Shown: piece by piece, positions 28,965 to 37,138 of the stretch
Layout of the letters: every line of letters begins with the position of its first letter
Numbering within the stretch: the first letter of the stretch is position 1
Origin: Rhizobium sp. AQ_MP
GTDB lineage: Bacteria > Pseudomonadota > Alphaproteobacteria > Rhizobiales > Rhizobiaceae
DNA length: 64,000 bases
Direction: 5' to 3'
Assembly (NCBI RefSeq): GCF_014237835.1
Contig: NZ_JACJVI010000003.1
Coordinates: forward strand, 248,001-312,000
Made by a program: the position numbers and the translations under genes
The notes under the pieces: generated by a model
The model's input: only the letters and a program-made list of their open reading frames with translations
Database searches by the model: none
What the model was told of the DNA's origin: nothing

Positions 28965-30146
28965 ATGAGCACCCCGTCCATCGTCATCGCGAGCGCTGCA
29001 AGAACCCCTGTCGGGTCTTTCAACGGGGCGCTGTCCTCCGTCGCGGCCCATGATCTCGGCGCGATTGCCATCAAGGGCGTGCTGGAGCGTGCCGGCGTTG
29101 AGGCGGCCGAGGTCGATGAGGTCATTCTTGGCCAGATCCTGACGGCGGGCCAAGGCCAGAACCCGGCGCGACAGGCAGCTATGAAAGCCGGCATCCCACA
29201 GGAAGCCACCGCCTGGGGGCTCAACCAGCTCTGCGGCTCGGGCCTGCGCGCCGTCGCCATCGGCATGCAGCAGATCGCGACGGGTGATGCCAAGATCATC
29301 ATCGCCGGCGGGCAGGAATCGATGTCGATGGCGCCACATTGCGCGCATCTGCGCAATGGCACCAAGATGGGCGACCTGAAGATGGTCGATACGATGATCA
29401 AGGACGGCCTGACCGATGCCTTCTATGGCTATCACATGGGCACGACGGCCGAAAATGTCGCCCGCCAGTGGCAGCTCACCCGCGACGAGCAGGACGCCTT
29501 CGCGCTGGCTTCGCAGAACAAGGCGGAGGCGGCTCAGGTTGCCGGCCGTTTCAAGGATGAGATCGTGCCGGTCATCGTGCCCGGCCGCAAGGGTGACGTG
29601 ACCGTCGACCAGGACGAATACATCCGCCATGGCGCAACGCTCGAGAGCATGCAGAAACTGAAACCTGCCTTCGACAAGGAAGGGACCGTCACCGCCGGCA
29701 ACGCATCCGGCATCAATGACGGAGCAGCTGCAGCCCTGCTGATGACGGAAGCCGAGGCTTCGCGTCGTGGCATCGCGCCGCTGGCGCGTATCGTCTCCTG
29801 GGCGACTGCCGGCGTCGATCCGAAGATCATGGGCACGGGCCCGATCCCGGCATCGCGCAAGGCGCTGGAAAAGGCCGGCTGGAAGATCGCCGATCTTGAT
29901 CTCGTCGAGGCCAACGAAGCCTTTGCGGCACAGGCCTGCGCCGTCAACAAGGATCTCGGCTGGGACACCTCCATCGTCAACGTCAACGGCGGCGCAATCG
30001 CGATCGGTCACCCCGTCGGCGCATCGGGGGCGCGTATCCTCAACACCCTGCTGTTCGAGATGAAGCGTCGCGGGGCCAAGAAGGGCCTCGCCACGCTTTG
30101 CATCGGTGGCGGCATGGGTGTCGCCATGTGCCTCGAGTCCTTCTGA
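28965..30146 (+). CDS. phaA: Acetyl-CoA acetyltransferase (beta-ketothiolase)
   Basis: Condenses two acetyl-CoA to acetoacetyl-CoA, the first step of PHB synthesis. 393 aa. Thiolase active-site residues are present: nucleophilic Cys in '[11 protein letters not shown]' (~90), His in '[16 protein letters not shown]' and the second Cys in '[12 protein letters not shown]'. ATG 28965 has GAGGAGA upstream; the longer frame is leader. It forms an operon with phaB. No phaC synthase is in the window. Confidence 0.95.
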   Translation: MSTPSIVIASAARTPVGSFNGALSSVAAHDLGAIAIKGVLERAGVEAAEVDEVILGQILTAGQGQNPARQAAMKAGIPQEATAWGLNQLCGSGLRAVAIGMQQIATGDAKIIIAGGQESMSMAPHCAHLRNGTKMGDLKMVDTMIKDGLTDAFYGYHMGTTAENVARQWQLTRDEQDAFALASQNKAEAAQVAGRFKDEIVPVIVPGRKGDVTVDQDEYIRHGATLESMQKLKPAFDKEGTVTAGNASGINDGAAAALLMTEAEASRRGIAPLARIVSWATAGVDPKIMGTGPIPASRKALEKAGWKIADLDLVEANEAFAAQACAVNKDLGWDTSIVNVNGGAIAIGHPVGASGARILNTLLFEMKRRGAKKGLATLCIGGGMGVAMCLESF

Positions 30147-30295
30147 TCCGGCCAGTCCTGATGGGACCGGCTCACCAGTAACATCGTCAGTGCCTGTCCC
30201 GGTTCATCGCCGGGATGGGTCAGTCATGCCGCTGCGACGGGAACCGTAACGGCGATCCAGATGGGAACCCATAGAAAAAGAACGGGGAGGACAGC

Positions 30296-31021
30296 ATGAG
30301 CAGAGTGGCTTTGGTGACCGGCGGCACGCGCGGTATCGGTGCGGCGATTTCGATCGCGCTGAAGAATGCGGGCTACAAGGTTGCGGCGAACTTCGCCGGC
30401 AATGAGGAAAAGGCGAAAGCCTTTGAAGCCGAGACCGGCATTCCGGTCTTCAAGTGGGATGTGTCCAACTATCAGGCCTGCGTGGACGGGATCGCTGCGG
30501 TCGAGGCAGCACTTGGCCCTGTCGAGGTGCTGGTCAACAATGCCGGGATCACGCGGGACGCCATGTTCCACAAGATGACGCCGGACCAGTGGAACGAGGT
30601 GATCAACACCAACCTCACTGGCCTCTTCAATATGACGCATCCGGTCTGGACCGGCATGCGTGACCGCAGTTTCGGCCGCGTCATCAATATCTCGTCGATC
30701 AATGGCCAAAAGGGCCAGATGGGCCAGGCGAATTACTCCGCGGCGAAGGCCGGCGATCTCGGCTTCACCAAGGCGCTTGCCCAGGAAGGTGCTGCCAAGG
30801 GCATCACCGTCAATGCCATCTGCCCAGGCTATATCGGCACGGAAATGGTGCGCGCCATCCCGGAAAAGGTGCTGAACGAGCGCATCATCCCGCAGATCCC
30901 GGTGGGACGCCTCGGCGAGCCCGAGGAGATCGCGCGCTGCGTCGTCTTCCTCGCCTCCGATGATGCCGGCTTCATCACGGGCTCGACGATCTCTGCCAAT
31001 GGTGGTCAGTTCTTCGTGTAG
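30296..31021 (+). CDS. phaB: Acetoacetyl-CoA reductase
   Basis: NADPH-dependent SDR of 241 aa that reduces acetoacetyl-CoA to (R)-3-hydroxybutyryl-CoA, the PHB monomer. Rossmann motif 'TGGTRGIGAAI', 'NNAGITRDAMFHKM', catalytic Ser in 'NISSINGQKGQMGQANYSAAKAG' with the Tyr-x3-Lys. Start ATG follows GGGGAGG. It lies 149 bp after phaA; a small hairpin sits in that gap near 30199-30217. A terminator follows. Confidence 0.95.
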   Translation: MSRVALVTGGTRGIGAAISIALKNAGYKVAANFAGNEEKAKAFEAETGIPVFKWDVSNYQACVDGIAAVEAALGPVEVLVNNAGITRDAMFHKMTPDQWNEVINTNLTGLFNMTHPVWTGMRDRSFGRVINISSINGQKGQMGQANYSAAKAGDLGFTKALAQEGAAKGITVNAICPGYIGTEMVRAIPEKVLNERIIPQIPVGRLGEPEEIARCVVFLASDDAGFITGSTISANGGQFFV

Positions 31022-31044
31022 ATAACAGCGAGTGTCCAATCAGG

Positions 31045-31073
31045 AGGCCGGCCCTGTGCCGGCCTTGTTCGTT
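31045..31073 (+). terminator. Terminator of the phaAB operon
   Basis: Eight-base-pair stem (31045-31052 with 31058-31065, loop CCTGT) followed by a T-rich tail, 24 bp after the phaB stop. Confidence 0.75.
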
Positions 31074-31086
31074 CTTGGGAATCGCC

Positions 31087-31440
31087 ATGGTTCATTTGAA
31101 CGTAGATCTTGAGCAATTTGCCAAGCGCCTCGCCAGCGCGTGGTCGCGCGAAACATCTAGCCTCTGGTCATCCGACAATCCTGCAAGGGGCCAGTGTGGC
31201 GTCACCAGCCTCGTCGTTCATGACGTATTTGGAGGACGGATATTGAAGACACTACTTCCGCAGAGGCCGCACTTCTATAACCTCATCGAGGGTCGCCGCT
31301 TGGACTTCACTTCGAGCCAGTTCGATGTTCCGATCGACTACCTGGATCTACCTTCGGATCGGCAAGAAGCCATGACCGACACTAATCCATTTCAATATCG
31401 GGCTTTGTGCAGCAGGCTCGGGCTTCCTGTTAACGATTGA
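31087..31440 (+). CDS. YunG-like small protein, function unknown
   Basis: A 117-aa protein that I place, with moderate certainty, in the YunG-like family: 'W..ETSSLWSSDNPARGQCGVTSLVVHDVFGG' near the N-terminus and 'HFYNLIEGRRLDFTSSQF' in the middle fit its pattern. No function is established. ATG 31087 is preferred to TTG 31075, though both ribosome sites are weak. GC content (about 53% by eye) and rare codons (ctA, ggA, ttG) set it apart from the phaB and rpmF neighbourhood, which suggests recent acquisition. Confidence 0.65.
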   Translation: MVHLNVDLEQFAKRLASAWSRETSSLWSSDNPARGQCGVTSLVVHDVFGGRILKTLLPQRPHFYNLIEGRRLDFTSSQFDVPIDYLDLPSDRQEAMTDTNPFQYRALCSRLGLPVND

Positions 31441-31512
31441 CGCACGCGGGTGCGGATGATTTCTTAATATCCACTGCGTCCTATGGTTAAACAATTGTTA
31501 TTACACAATATA

Positions 31513-31568
31513 TAGCGGTGAACAAACCGGGAAGATGCCTCAGTCCGCGATTCGTCGATGATTCGTTC
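31513..31568 (+). repeat. Copy A of a ~56-bp degenerate direct repeat
   Basis: Shares most positions with 33246-33303: a GTGAACAAA block, then a common CGATTCGTCG and TGATTCGTTCC block holding two GANTC sites 11 bp apart. It lies between the YunG-like gene and the glycine-zipper gene. Nature unknown. Confidence 0.6.
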
Positions 31569-31599
31569 CGGCTTTGGTCGAGAGGTTAATACCGAAATG

Positions 31600-31636
31600 A
31601 AAAAAGCCGCCGAACCTTTCGGTCCGGCGGCTTTTG
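31600..31636 (-). terminator. Terminator of the glycine-zipper lipoprotein gene
   Basis: Eleven-base-pair stem (31602-31612 with 31625-31635). Read on the minus strand it ends in six T residues, 15 bp after the stop of the gene at 31651. Confidence 0.85.
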
Positions 31637-31650
31637 AGGGACGTTACGCC

Positions 31651-31908
31651 TTAGCGGCAGCGTGCTTCATAGGTGCGGCCGTAGCGGTCGCGATAGACGC
31701 AGTAGCCTGCACGCTCCTGGGAGTTGCCGATCAGAGCACCGGCAACGCCGCCGACAGCTGCACCGACGGCTGCGCCGCGGACGTTACCAGTGGCAATGCC
31801 ACCGATGACAGCGCCGGAAGCCGCGCCAATGCCGGCGCCACGTTCGGTTGCCGTGCAGGATGCGAGCGGGGCGATCAATGCGATGGCAAGAAGGGCCTTT
31901 TTCATCAT
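31651..31908 (-). CDS. Small glycine-zipper lipoprotein
   Basis: An 85-aa lipoprotein. Signal peptide with lipobox 'LASC' (~16-19), then a glycine zipper (~24-65, alternating Gly/Ala) and a short Cys-bearing C-terminus ('GYCVYRDRYGRTYEARC'). Such proteins sit in the outer membrane and often respond to envelope stress; the exact role is unknown. Two adjacent ATG codons are possible starts, with AGGA upstream. It has its own terminator and forms a minus-strand group with the DUF3309 and hydrolase genes. Confidence 0.85.
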   Translation of the reverse strand: MMKKALLAIALIAPLASCTATERGAGIGAASGAVIGGIATGNVRGAAVGAAVGGVAGALIGNSQERAGYCVYRDRYGRTYEARCR

Positions 31909-31951
31909 CGTCTCATTCCTTTTTCACGTCGAGTTGGATTGTCAGTTCAGA

Positions 31952-32104
31952 TCAAATTCGGCCCATCAACATCAGGATGATGAGGATGAGCAGTACGAGG
32001 CCCAAGCCTCCCGACGGCCCATAGCCCCAGCCGCGGCTATAGCCCCAGCTCGGCAGCGCACCGATCAGCAGTAGAATTAGAATGACGATGAGGATGGTAC
32101 TCAT
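31952..32104 (-). CDS. DUF3309 small membrane peptide
   Basis: 50-aa peptide 'MSTILIVILILLLIGALP...' with two hydrophobic stretches around a 'WGYSRGWGYGPSGG' turn, the DUF3309 pattern. ATG 32104 follows AGGAGAGGG five bases away; the longer frame adds 22 polar residues. Its first 68 bases overlap, in another frame, the 3' end of the alpha/beta hydrolase open frame. Function unknown; such genes often accompany stress-response loci. Confidence 0.85.
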   Translation of the reverse strand: MSTILIVILILLLIGALPSWGYSRGWGYGPSGGLGLVLLILIILMLMGRI

Positions 32105-33113
32105 TTGGACCCTCTCCTGAGCCTGGATGAAATGCGGTATCGTGTGCCGTTGGAACGCGACCAGCGACACTTTGTTCCGTTCGCCGAAAACTGTTGGACA
32201 TCAACTGCAACAGATGCGCAGTGGCGTGACCGGCCGGAGCCAGAACTTCATGCCGCTGTTTTTCCTGGGCAATGGGCATACTGTCGACAAAGGCACTGAT
32301 GATGCTGGCCGTCAGTTTCTGATGCTCGACCATCGGCAGATGACCGCAGTTGCGCAGCAGCACGGTCTGCGCCTGGGGCAGAAGCTTTGATACGCGCAAC
32401 TGATGGGCAGAGGGGACGATCGCATCATCTGCCCCTATGACATTCAGAACCGGAATGCGGATATCGCGCAGATGGTCAAGGAGACTGGTCGCCGACATGA
32501 ACCGGATACAGGCCGCGATATCCTCCGGCCGGGCTTGCTGAAGTTGCAGACGCACATCCTCCAGGGCGGCCACGGCGCGATCATTTTGCCATGGGCAGCC
32601 CTTGTCGAAGACGCATTCGATCGATCCCCAGCGGAACTGTTCGCTGGTCGCTATCCAGCGCAGGAAAAACTGCCGGAAAAGGAAGGGTCCGACCCGTGGT
32701 ACCCTGAGCAATTTTGCCGGCAGGCGCTCCTGACCCTCGAAACGACCACAGGCGAAGGCGCCGAGTAGCACAATCGACTTCACCAGCTCCGGATAGTGAT
32801 GCGCAATCAGCAGCGAAACGAAGCCGCCGGTTGAGTGGCCGATCAGCGTGACAGGTCTGCCGCCGAAATCGCGCCGGATCGCCGCGGCATAGGCGGCGGC
32901 GACAGCTTCTGGGGTTATCGCCTGCCCCGGTGCGGCAAGCTTCCATGGATGATGGCCTGGCAAGGCATATGCCGCGCTGTGCGACCGGCGCACCATATCC
33001 GGCGCGTAGGTGCGCCAGAAAGACGGCGCCATGACCATGCCATGGATCAGGACGAAGTCCCGTTCCAGGTGGTCGGTTCCGATCCATTCTGCAGGTGGTG
33101 GGGATAGTGTCAT
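32037..33113 (-). CDS. Alpha/beta hydrolase with unusual C-terminal extension
   Basis: A 358-aa frame. Residues ~15-285 form an alpha/beta hydrolase: oxyanion region 'LIHGMVMAPSFWR', nucleophile elbow 'GHSTGGF', acid in 'IGADDAIV', and catalytic His in 'NCGHLPMVEH'. The last ~70 residues (after 'MPIAQEKQRHE') have no domain, are rich in His/Ser/Arg, and run through the ribosome site and first 68 bases of the DUF3309 gene. The natural stop may have been lost near 32250. Substrate unknown. A TTGTTC-N8-GAACAA repeat lies upstream at 33154-33173. Confidence 0.8.
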   Translation of the reverse strand: MTLSPPPAEWIGTDHLERDFVLIHGMVMAPSFWRTYAPDMVRRSHSAAYALPGHHPWKLAAPGQAITPEAVAAAYAAAIRRDFGGRPVTLIGHSTGGFVSLLIAHHYPELVKSIVLLGAFACGRFEGQERLPAKLLRVPRVGPFLFRQFFLRWIATSEQFRWGSIECVFDKGCPWQNDRAVAALEDVRLQLQQARPEDIAACIRFMSATSLLDHLRDIRIPVLNVIGADDAIVPSAHQLRVSKLLPQAQTVLLRNCGHLPMVEHQKLTASIISAFVDSMPIAQEKQRHEVLAPAGHATAHLLQLMSNSFRRTEQSVAGRVPTAHDTAFHPGSGEGPNEYHPHRHSNSTADRCAAELGL

Positions 33114-33245
33114 CAGGCTTCACCTCGCCGGCGCAACGATCAGCTGTTCCCGATTGTTCCATTGGCTGAACAACCGAAACGATCGGACCGGCGGTCGGGG
33201 CCGATTCAGTATCTGGTGTGTGCAAGACGCACTCTCTCCCAGATG

Positions 33246-33303
33246 TAGCCGTGAACAAAGCCTGAATCTGCTTGAGTCGTCGATTCGTCGCTGATTCGTT
33301 CCC
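33246..33303 (+). repeat. Copy B of the degenerate direct repeat
   Basis: Same orientation as the copy at 31513-31568. Both begin GTGAACAAA and end GATTCGTTCC, with the intervening GANTC pair at the same 11-bp spacing. Copy B has additional GANTC sites. Confidence 0.6.
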
Positions 33304-33332
33304 AGACTGTTCCTGATTCAGAAAACTGATTC
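33264..33332. promoter_or_regulatory. Dense cluster of GANTC (CcrM) methylation sites
   Basis: Sites begin at 33264, 33274, 33282, 33293, 33315 and 33328, six in 69 bp, with a seventh at 33203. At 60% GC about 0.25 would be expected in 69 bp. GANTC is the target of the alphaproteobacterial cell-cycle methylase CcrM. Confidence 0.6.
33298..33312. promoter_or_regulatory. LexA-box-like GTTC-N7-GTTC
   Basis: Exact match to the direct-repeat SOS box of alphaproteobacteria, inside the GANTC cluster and about 150 bp before the helicase start. One or two chance matches are expected in 64 kb, so position is the main support. Confidence 0.4.
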
Positions 33333-33465
33333 TGATCAAGGGTTTGCGAGGAATTCCGGGGGTGATTGCGACAAGCGCCTTGCCTTTGCCCCTGTTCGTC
33401 GCCATGTGTTGGCCAAGGGTGCCGGAGTGCGGACAGAGCCGCGGTCCCGACAAGCGGAGCGGTCT

Positions 33466-36400
33466 TTGAATACCCAACCCATGATCCTGAGTGGCCGCGG
33501 CGTCAACGCTGTGCTGGGGCCAACCAACACCGGCAAGACTCATTTCGCCATCGAACGCATGGTCGCGCATGGGTCGGGCATGATCGGGTTGCCTTTGAGA
33601 TTGCTCGCCCGGGAGGTCTATACCCGCGTGGTGGAGCGGGTCGGGGTCCAGAACGTTGCGCTGGTCACCGGCGAAGAAAAGATCAGCCCGCCAAAGGCGC
33701 GCTTTTCCGTCTGCACCGTCGAGGCGATGCCGCGCGAAACGAAGGTCGCCTTCGTCGCCATCGACGAGATCCAGCTTGCCGGCGATCTCGAGCGTGGGCA
33801 CATCTTCACCGACAGACTGCTGCATCTGAGAGGTCGCGAGGAAACGCTTCTTCTCGGGTCCTCGACCATGAAGTCGATCCTGATCCAGCTTCTGCCTGGG
33901 ATCACGATCGTCGAGCGGCCGCGCCTGTCGCAGCTCTTCTATGCCGGCCAGAAGAAGATCACCCGCCTGCCGCAACGGACCGCGATCGTCGCCTTCTCGG
34001 CTGACGAGGTCTATGCGATCGCCGAGCTCATCCGCCGCCAGCGGGGAGGTGCGGCCGTCGTGCTGGGCGCGCTGAGCCCGCGCACCCGCAACGCGCAGGT
34101 CGGGCTCTACCAGGAAGGTGATGTCGAATATCTGGTGGCGACTGATGCGATCGGCATGGGTCTCAACCTCGATGTCGACCATGTTGCCTTTGCCCAGGAC
34201 CGCAAGTTCGACGGCTACCAGTTCCGCAATCTCAACCCGGGTGAACTTGGGCAGATTGCCGGACGGGCCGGACGTCACGTCAAGGACGGTACCTTCGGAG
34301 TGACGGGCCGCGTCGATCCGTTTGATGACGAACTCGTCGAGCGGCTGGAGACGCATCAGTTCGATCCGGTCAAGGTTCTGCAATGGCGCACGGCGCAATT
34401 CGACTTTTCTTCGGTTGGAGCCCTGCAGCGCAGCCTTGATGCGGCGCCTAAGGTTGAAGGTCTGACACGGGCCCTGCCGGCCACGGATCAGCAGGCGCTG
34501 GAATTCCTGTCGCGCTATCCCGAAATCATCGACATCACCGATCGGCCTGAACGGGTGGAAAAACTTTGGGAAGCCTGTGCGCTGCCCGACTATCGGCGCA
34601 TTACACCGGCACAGCATGCAGACCTGATTCAGAGCCTCTATTTCGATCTGGTCAGGCGGGGCACCGTCAACGAGGACTTCCTTGCGGAGCAGGTGCGTCG
34701 TGCGGACCGGACCGACGGCGAGATTGACACGCTGTCGGCGCGGATTGCGCAAATCAGGACATGGACTTATGTGTCGAACCGGCCGGGCTGGCTTGCCGAT
34801 CCGACACACTGGCAAGAAAAGACGCGGGAAATCGAAGACCGATTGTCCGATGCGTTACATGAACGGTTGACGAAACGCTTTGTTGATCGCAGGACATCTG
34901 TGCTCATGAAGCGCTTGAGAGAGAATGCGATGTTGGAAGCTGAAATCAGTGTGAACGGCGATGTCTTCGTGGAAGGCCATGCCATGGGACAACTCTCCGG
35001 GTTCCGGTTCACGCCGATTTCCGGCATGGAGGGTCCGGATGCGAAGGCCGTTCAGGCTGCCGCCTACAAGGCGCTGGCGCTTGAATTCGAAGCCCGTGCG
35101 GCGCGTCTGCATGCATCCGGCAACAACGACCTTGCGATCGGTTCCGATGGTCTTGTCCGCTGGCTTGGCGACCCCGTCGCACGCCTGACGGGAACAGACC
35201 ATATCCTGCATCCGCGTGTCATCCTGCTCGCCGACGAGCAGTTGACCGGCATTGCACGCGATCACGTTGCCGCTCGCATCGAGCGCTTCGTCAATCATCA
35301 CATTTCCACGGTTCTGAAGCCGCTCGACGATCTCTCTCGCGCGGAAGACCTGCAGGGTCTCGCCAAAGGGCTTGCCTTCCAGCTCGTCGAAAACCTCGGC
35401 GTGCTCTTCCGGCGCGACGTCGCCGACGACGTCAAGTCGCTCGACCAGGACGGTCGCGCCTCGATGCGTCGCTATGGCGTGCGCTTCGGCGCCTATCACA
35501 TCTTCATGCCGGCGCTCCTGAAGCCCGCTCCGGCCGAGCTCATCACGCTCCTCTGGGCACTGAAGCATGACGGCCTCGACAAGCCGGGTTATGGCGACCT
35601 GATCCCGGTGCTTGCTGCCGGCCGTACATCCGTTGTTACGGATCCGAGCTTCGAGCGCATGTTCTACAAGCTGGCCGGCTTCCGTTTCCTTGGCAAGCGC
35701 GCGGTGCGCATCGACATCCTCGAGCGTCTCGCCGATCTCATCCGTCCGCTCCTGCAGTGGAAGCCCGGCTCGCCGGCGCGTCCTGATGGTGCCTATGACG
35801 GCCGTCGCTTTACCACAACGACTGCAATGCTCTCGATCCTCGGTGCGACACCCGACGACATGGAAGAGATCCTGAAGGGTCTAGGCTATCGTGCCGACAG
35901 CGTCTCTGCCGAAGAGGCCGCCGCTTTCCTCGCCGCGCAGGCGGGATCGGCTCAGGCCGAAGCGTCGGTTGCGGCTGAAAAGAGCGATGACGAAAGCGTC
36001 GACGACTCCGATCACTCCTCTGAGGCTGCAGTTGAGGGCGAAGCCGTGGCTGCCGCGGCCGAAGAGGCTGCTCCGGCCGAGGCTGCTGCAGCCGATCAGG
36101 CTGGCGAGCCTGCCGAGCCGAAGCCGGTTCTATTGTGGCGTCCGGGTGGTCGCAGCGACAATCAGCGTGGCGCCGGTCGCCCGGGTGGCGATCGCCGTCC
36201 GCAAGGTCAGCGCAATCAGGCACCGCGTGAAGGCGGTGAAGGTCGCGGCGACAATCGTGGAGAAGGGCGTGGAGAGGGGCGTGGCGAAGGCCGCCGTGAC
36301 GACCGTCGCTCCGACAATCGCGGCGATCGCCGTGACGACAACCGTGGCAAGTTCGCAGGCAAGGGTGATCGTCCGGATCGCGGCGACCGCAAGGACCGTG

Positions 36401-36537
36401 GTCCGCGTCCGGACCGCGACAACAACAAGTCGCAGCCGGCACGCTTCGAAGCCAAGCCGCCACGCAAGGAAAAGCCCATCGATCCGGATTCGCCCTTCGC
36501 CAAGCTGGCGGCGCTGAAGGAGCAGCTGAAGAAGTAA
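33466..36537 (+). CDS. SUV3-like superfamily 2 RNA helicase with Arg/Gly-rich tail
   Basis: A 1023-aa ATP-dependent helicase related to mitochondrial SUV3. Walker A 'GPTNTGKTH' near the N-terminus, DExH-type 'VAIDEIQLAGD', and in the second RecA domain 'ATDAIGMGLNLDVDHV' and 'QIAGRAGRH'. The last ~180 residues are an Ala/Glu-acidic linker followed by an Arg/Gly/Asp-rich tail with a short 'GEGR' tandem, likely to bind RNA. I start at TTG 33466 (GGAG six bases upstream); ATG 33481 is possible but has no ribosome site. Its stop overlaps the S4 gene by one base. Confidence 0.9.
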   Translation: MNTQPMILSGRGVNAVLGPTNTGKTHFAIERMVAHGSGMIGLPLRLLAREVYTRVVERVGVQNVALVTGEEKISPPKARFSVCTVEAMPRETKVAFVAIDEIQLAGDLERGHIFTDRLLHLRGREETLLLGSSTMKSILIQLLPGITIVERPRLSQLFYAGQKKITRLPQRTAIVAFSADEVYAIAELIRRQRGGAAVVLGALSPRTRNAQVGLYQEGDVEYLVATDAIGMGLNLDVDHVAFAQDRKFDGYQFRNLNPGELGQIAGRAGRHVKDGTFGVTGRVDPFDDELVERLETHQFDPVKVLQWRTAQFDFSSVGALQRSLDAAPKVEGLTRALPATDQQALEFLSRYPEIIDITDRPERVEKLWEACALPDYRRITPAQHADLIQSLYFDLVRRGTVNEDFLAEQVRRADRTDGEIDTLSARIAQIRTWTYVSNRPGWLADPTHWQEKTREIEDRLSDALHERLTKRFVDRRTSVLMKRLRENAMLEAEISVNGDVFVEGHAMGQLSGFRFTPISGMEGPDAKAVQAAAYKALALEFEARAARLHASGNNDLAIGSDGLVRWLGDPVARLTGTDHILHPRVILLADEQLTGIARDHVAARIERFVNHHISTVLKPLDDLSRAEDLQGLAKGLAFQLVENLGVLFRRDVADDVKSLDQDGRASMRRYGVRFGAYHIFMPALLKPAPAELITLLWALKHDGLDKPGYGDLIPVLAAGRTSVVTDPSFERMFYKLAGFRFLGKRAVRIDILERLADLIRPLLQWKPGSPARPDGAYDGRRFTTTTAMLSILGATPDDMEEILKGLGYRADSVSAEEAAAFLAAQAGSAQAEASVAAEKSDDESVDDSDHSSEAAVEGEAVAAAAEEAAPAEAAAADQAGEPAEPKPVLLWRPGGRSDNQRGAGRPGGDRRPQGQRNQAPREGGEGRGDNRGEGRGEGRGEGRRDDRRSDNRGDRRDDNRGKFAGKGDRPDRGDRKDRGPRPDRDNNKSQPARFEAKPPRKEKPIDPDSPFAKLAALKEQLKK

Positions 36538-36947
36538 TGGACGAGAAGCAGCCACAAAACGGTTCGCGCCAGCGCATCGACAAGTGGCTGTTCTTCGCCC
36601 GTGTGGCAAAATCACGCAGCCTGGCGCAAGAGCGCGTGGCAGCTGGCCATGTTGTTGTCAACGGGCAGACGGTTCGCCAGCCCAGTCATCAGCTGAAGAT
36701 CGGCGATCGTCTCGAGATCGCCATGCCCGAGCGGGATCTCGTGCTCGTCGTCAAGCTTCCCGGTGAGCGACGTGGTCCTTATGAAGAAGCCAGGCTGCTT
36801 TATGAGGACCTGACGCCACCGCGCGAGAAGAAGCCATTCTCCGCGCTTGAACAGGCGACGCGCGAGCCTGGTGCCGGTCGCCCGACGAAGAAGGAGCGGC
36901 GAGCGCTCGACGATCTGCGCGGCGCGCCCGATTGGTCGGCCGATTAG
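36537..36947 (+). CDS. S4-domain RNA-binding protein (Hsp15/HslR-like)
   Basis: A 136-aa protein. The S4 domain at ~12-70 ('[31 protein letters not shown]') is followed by a basic tail. HslR proteins bind 50S subunits with stalled nascent chains. The start overlaps the helicase stop (TAATG), so the two are translationally coupled and may work together on RNA. FdxA follows 191 bp downstream. Confidence 0.92.
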   Translation: MDEKQPQNGSRQRIDKWLFFARVAKSRSLAQERVAAGHVVVNGQTVRQPSHQLKIGDRLEIAMPERDLVLVVKLPGERRGPYEEARLLYEDLTPPREKKPFSALEQATREPGAGRPTKKERRALDDLRGAPDWSAD

Positions 36948-37138
36948 AAAATTTCTACGAAGCCGCCGGAATTGAGGGCGTTTATCCTTGCCTTGTCTCG
37001 GATTCCGCATTAGCTCACTTGCCGTCCGACAGAAAATTCCGGCAGGGCGCGAGCCTTCCGAGCGGGGTGCAAATCCTGACGGAAAGACAAGCGTTCGCCT
37101 CTCTCCTGCCGTTCGAGAACGTCATCCTGGAGTGCCGC

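Larger units (their letters stand above)
33114..33465. other. 352-bp intergenic region between hydrolase and SUV3-like helicase
   Basis: Divergent promoter region without a gene. It holds an inverted repeat TTGTTC-N8-GAACAA (33154-33173), copy B of the degenerate repeat (33246-33303), seven GANTC sites between 33203 and 33332, and a GTTC-N7-GTTC motif (33298-33312). I could not place a clear -35/-10 pair. Confidence 0.6.

Noticed and set aside
33146-33159. GTTC-N6-GTTC near the hydrolase start as a LexA box
   Set aside because: The spacer is six, not the seven of the alphaproteobacterial consensus.
32581-34815. 744-aa minus-strand frame across the hydrolase and helicase genes
   Set aside because: It covers two recognised genes in other frames, has no family features, and is a composition artefact.
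36240-36300. Tandem repeat at the helicase 3' end as a CRISPR-like or mobile repeat
   Set aside because: It is an in-frame GEGR codon repeat in the Arg/Gly tail with no spacers.
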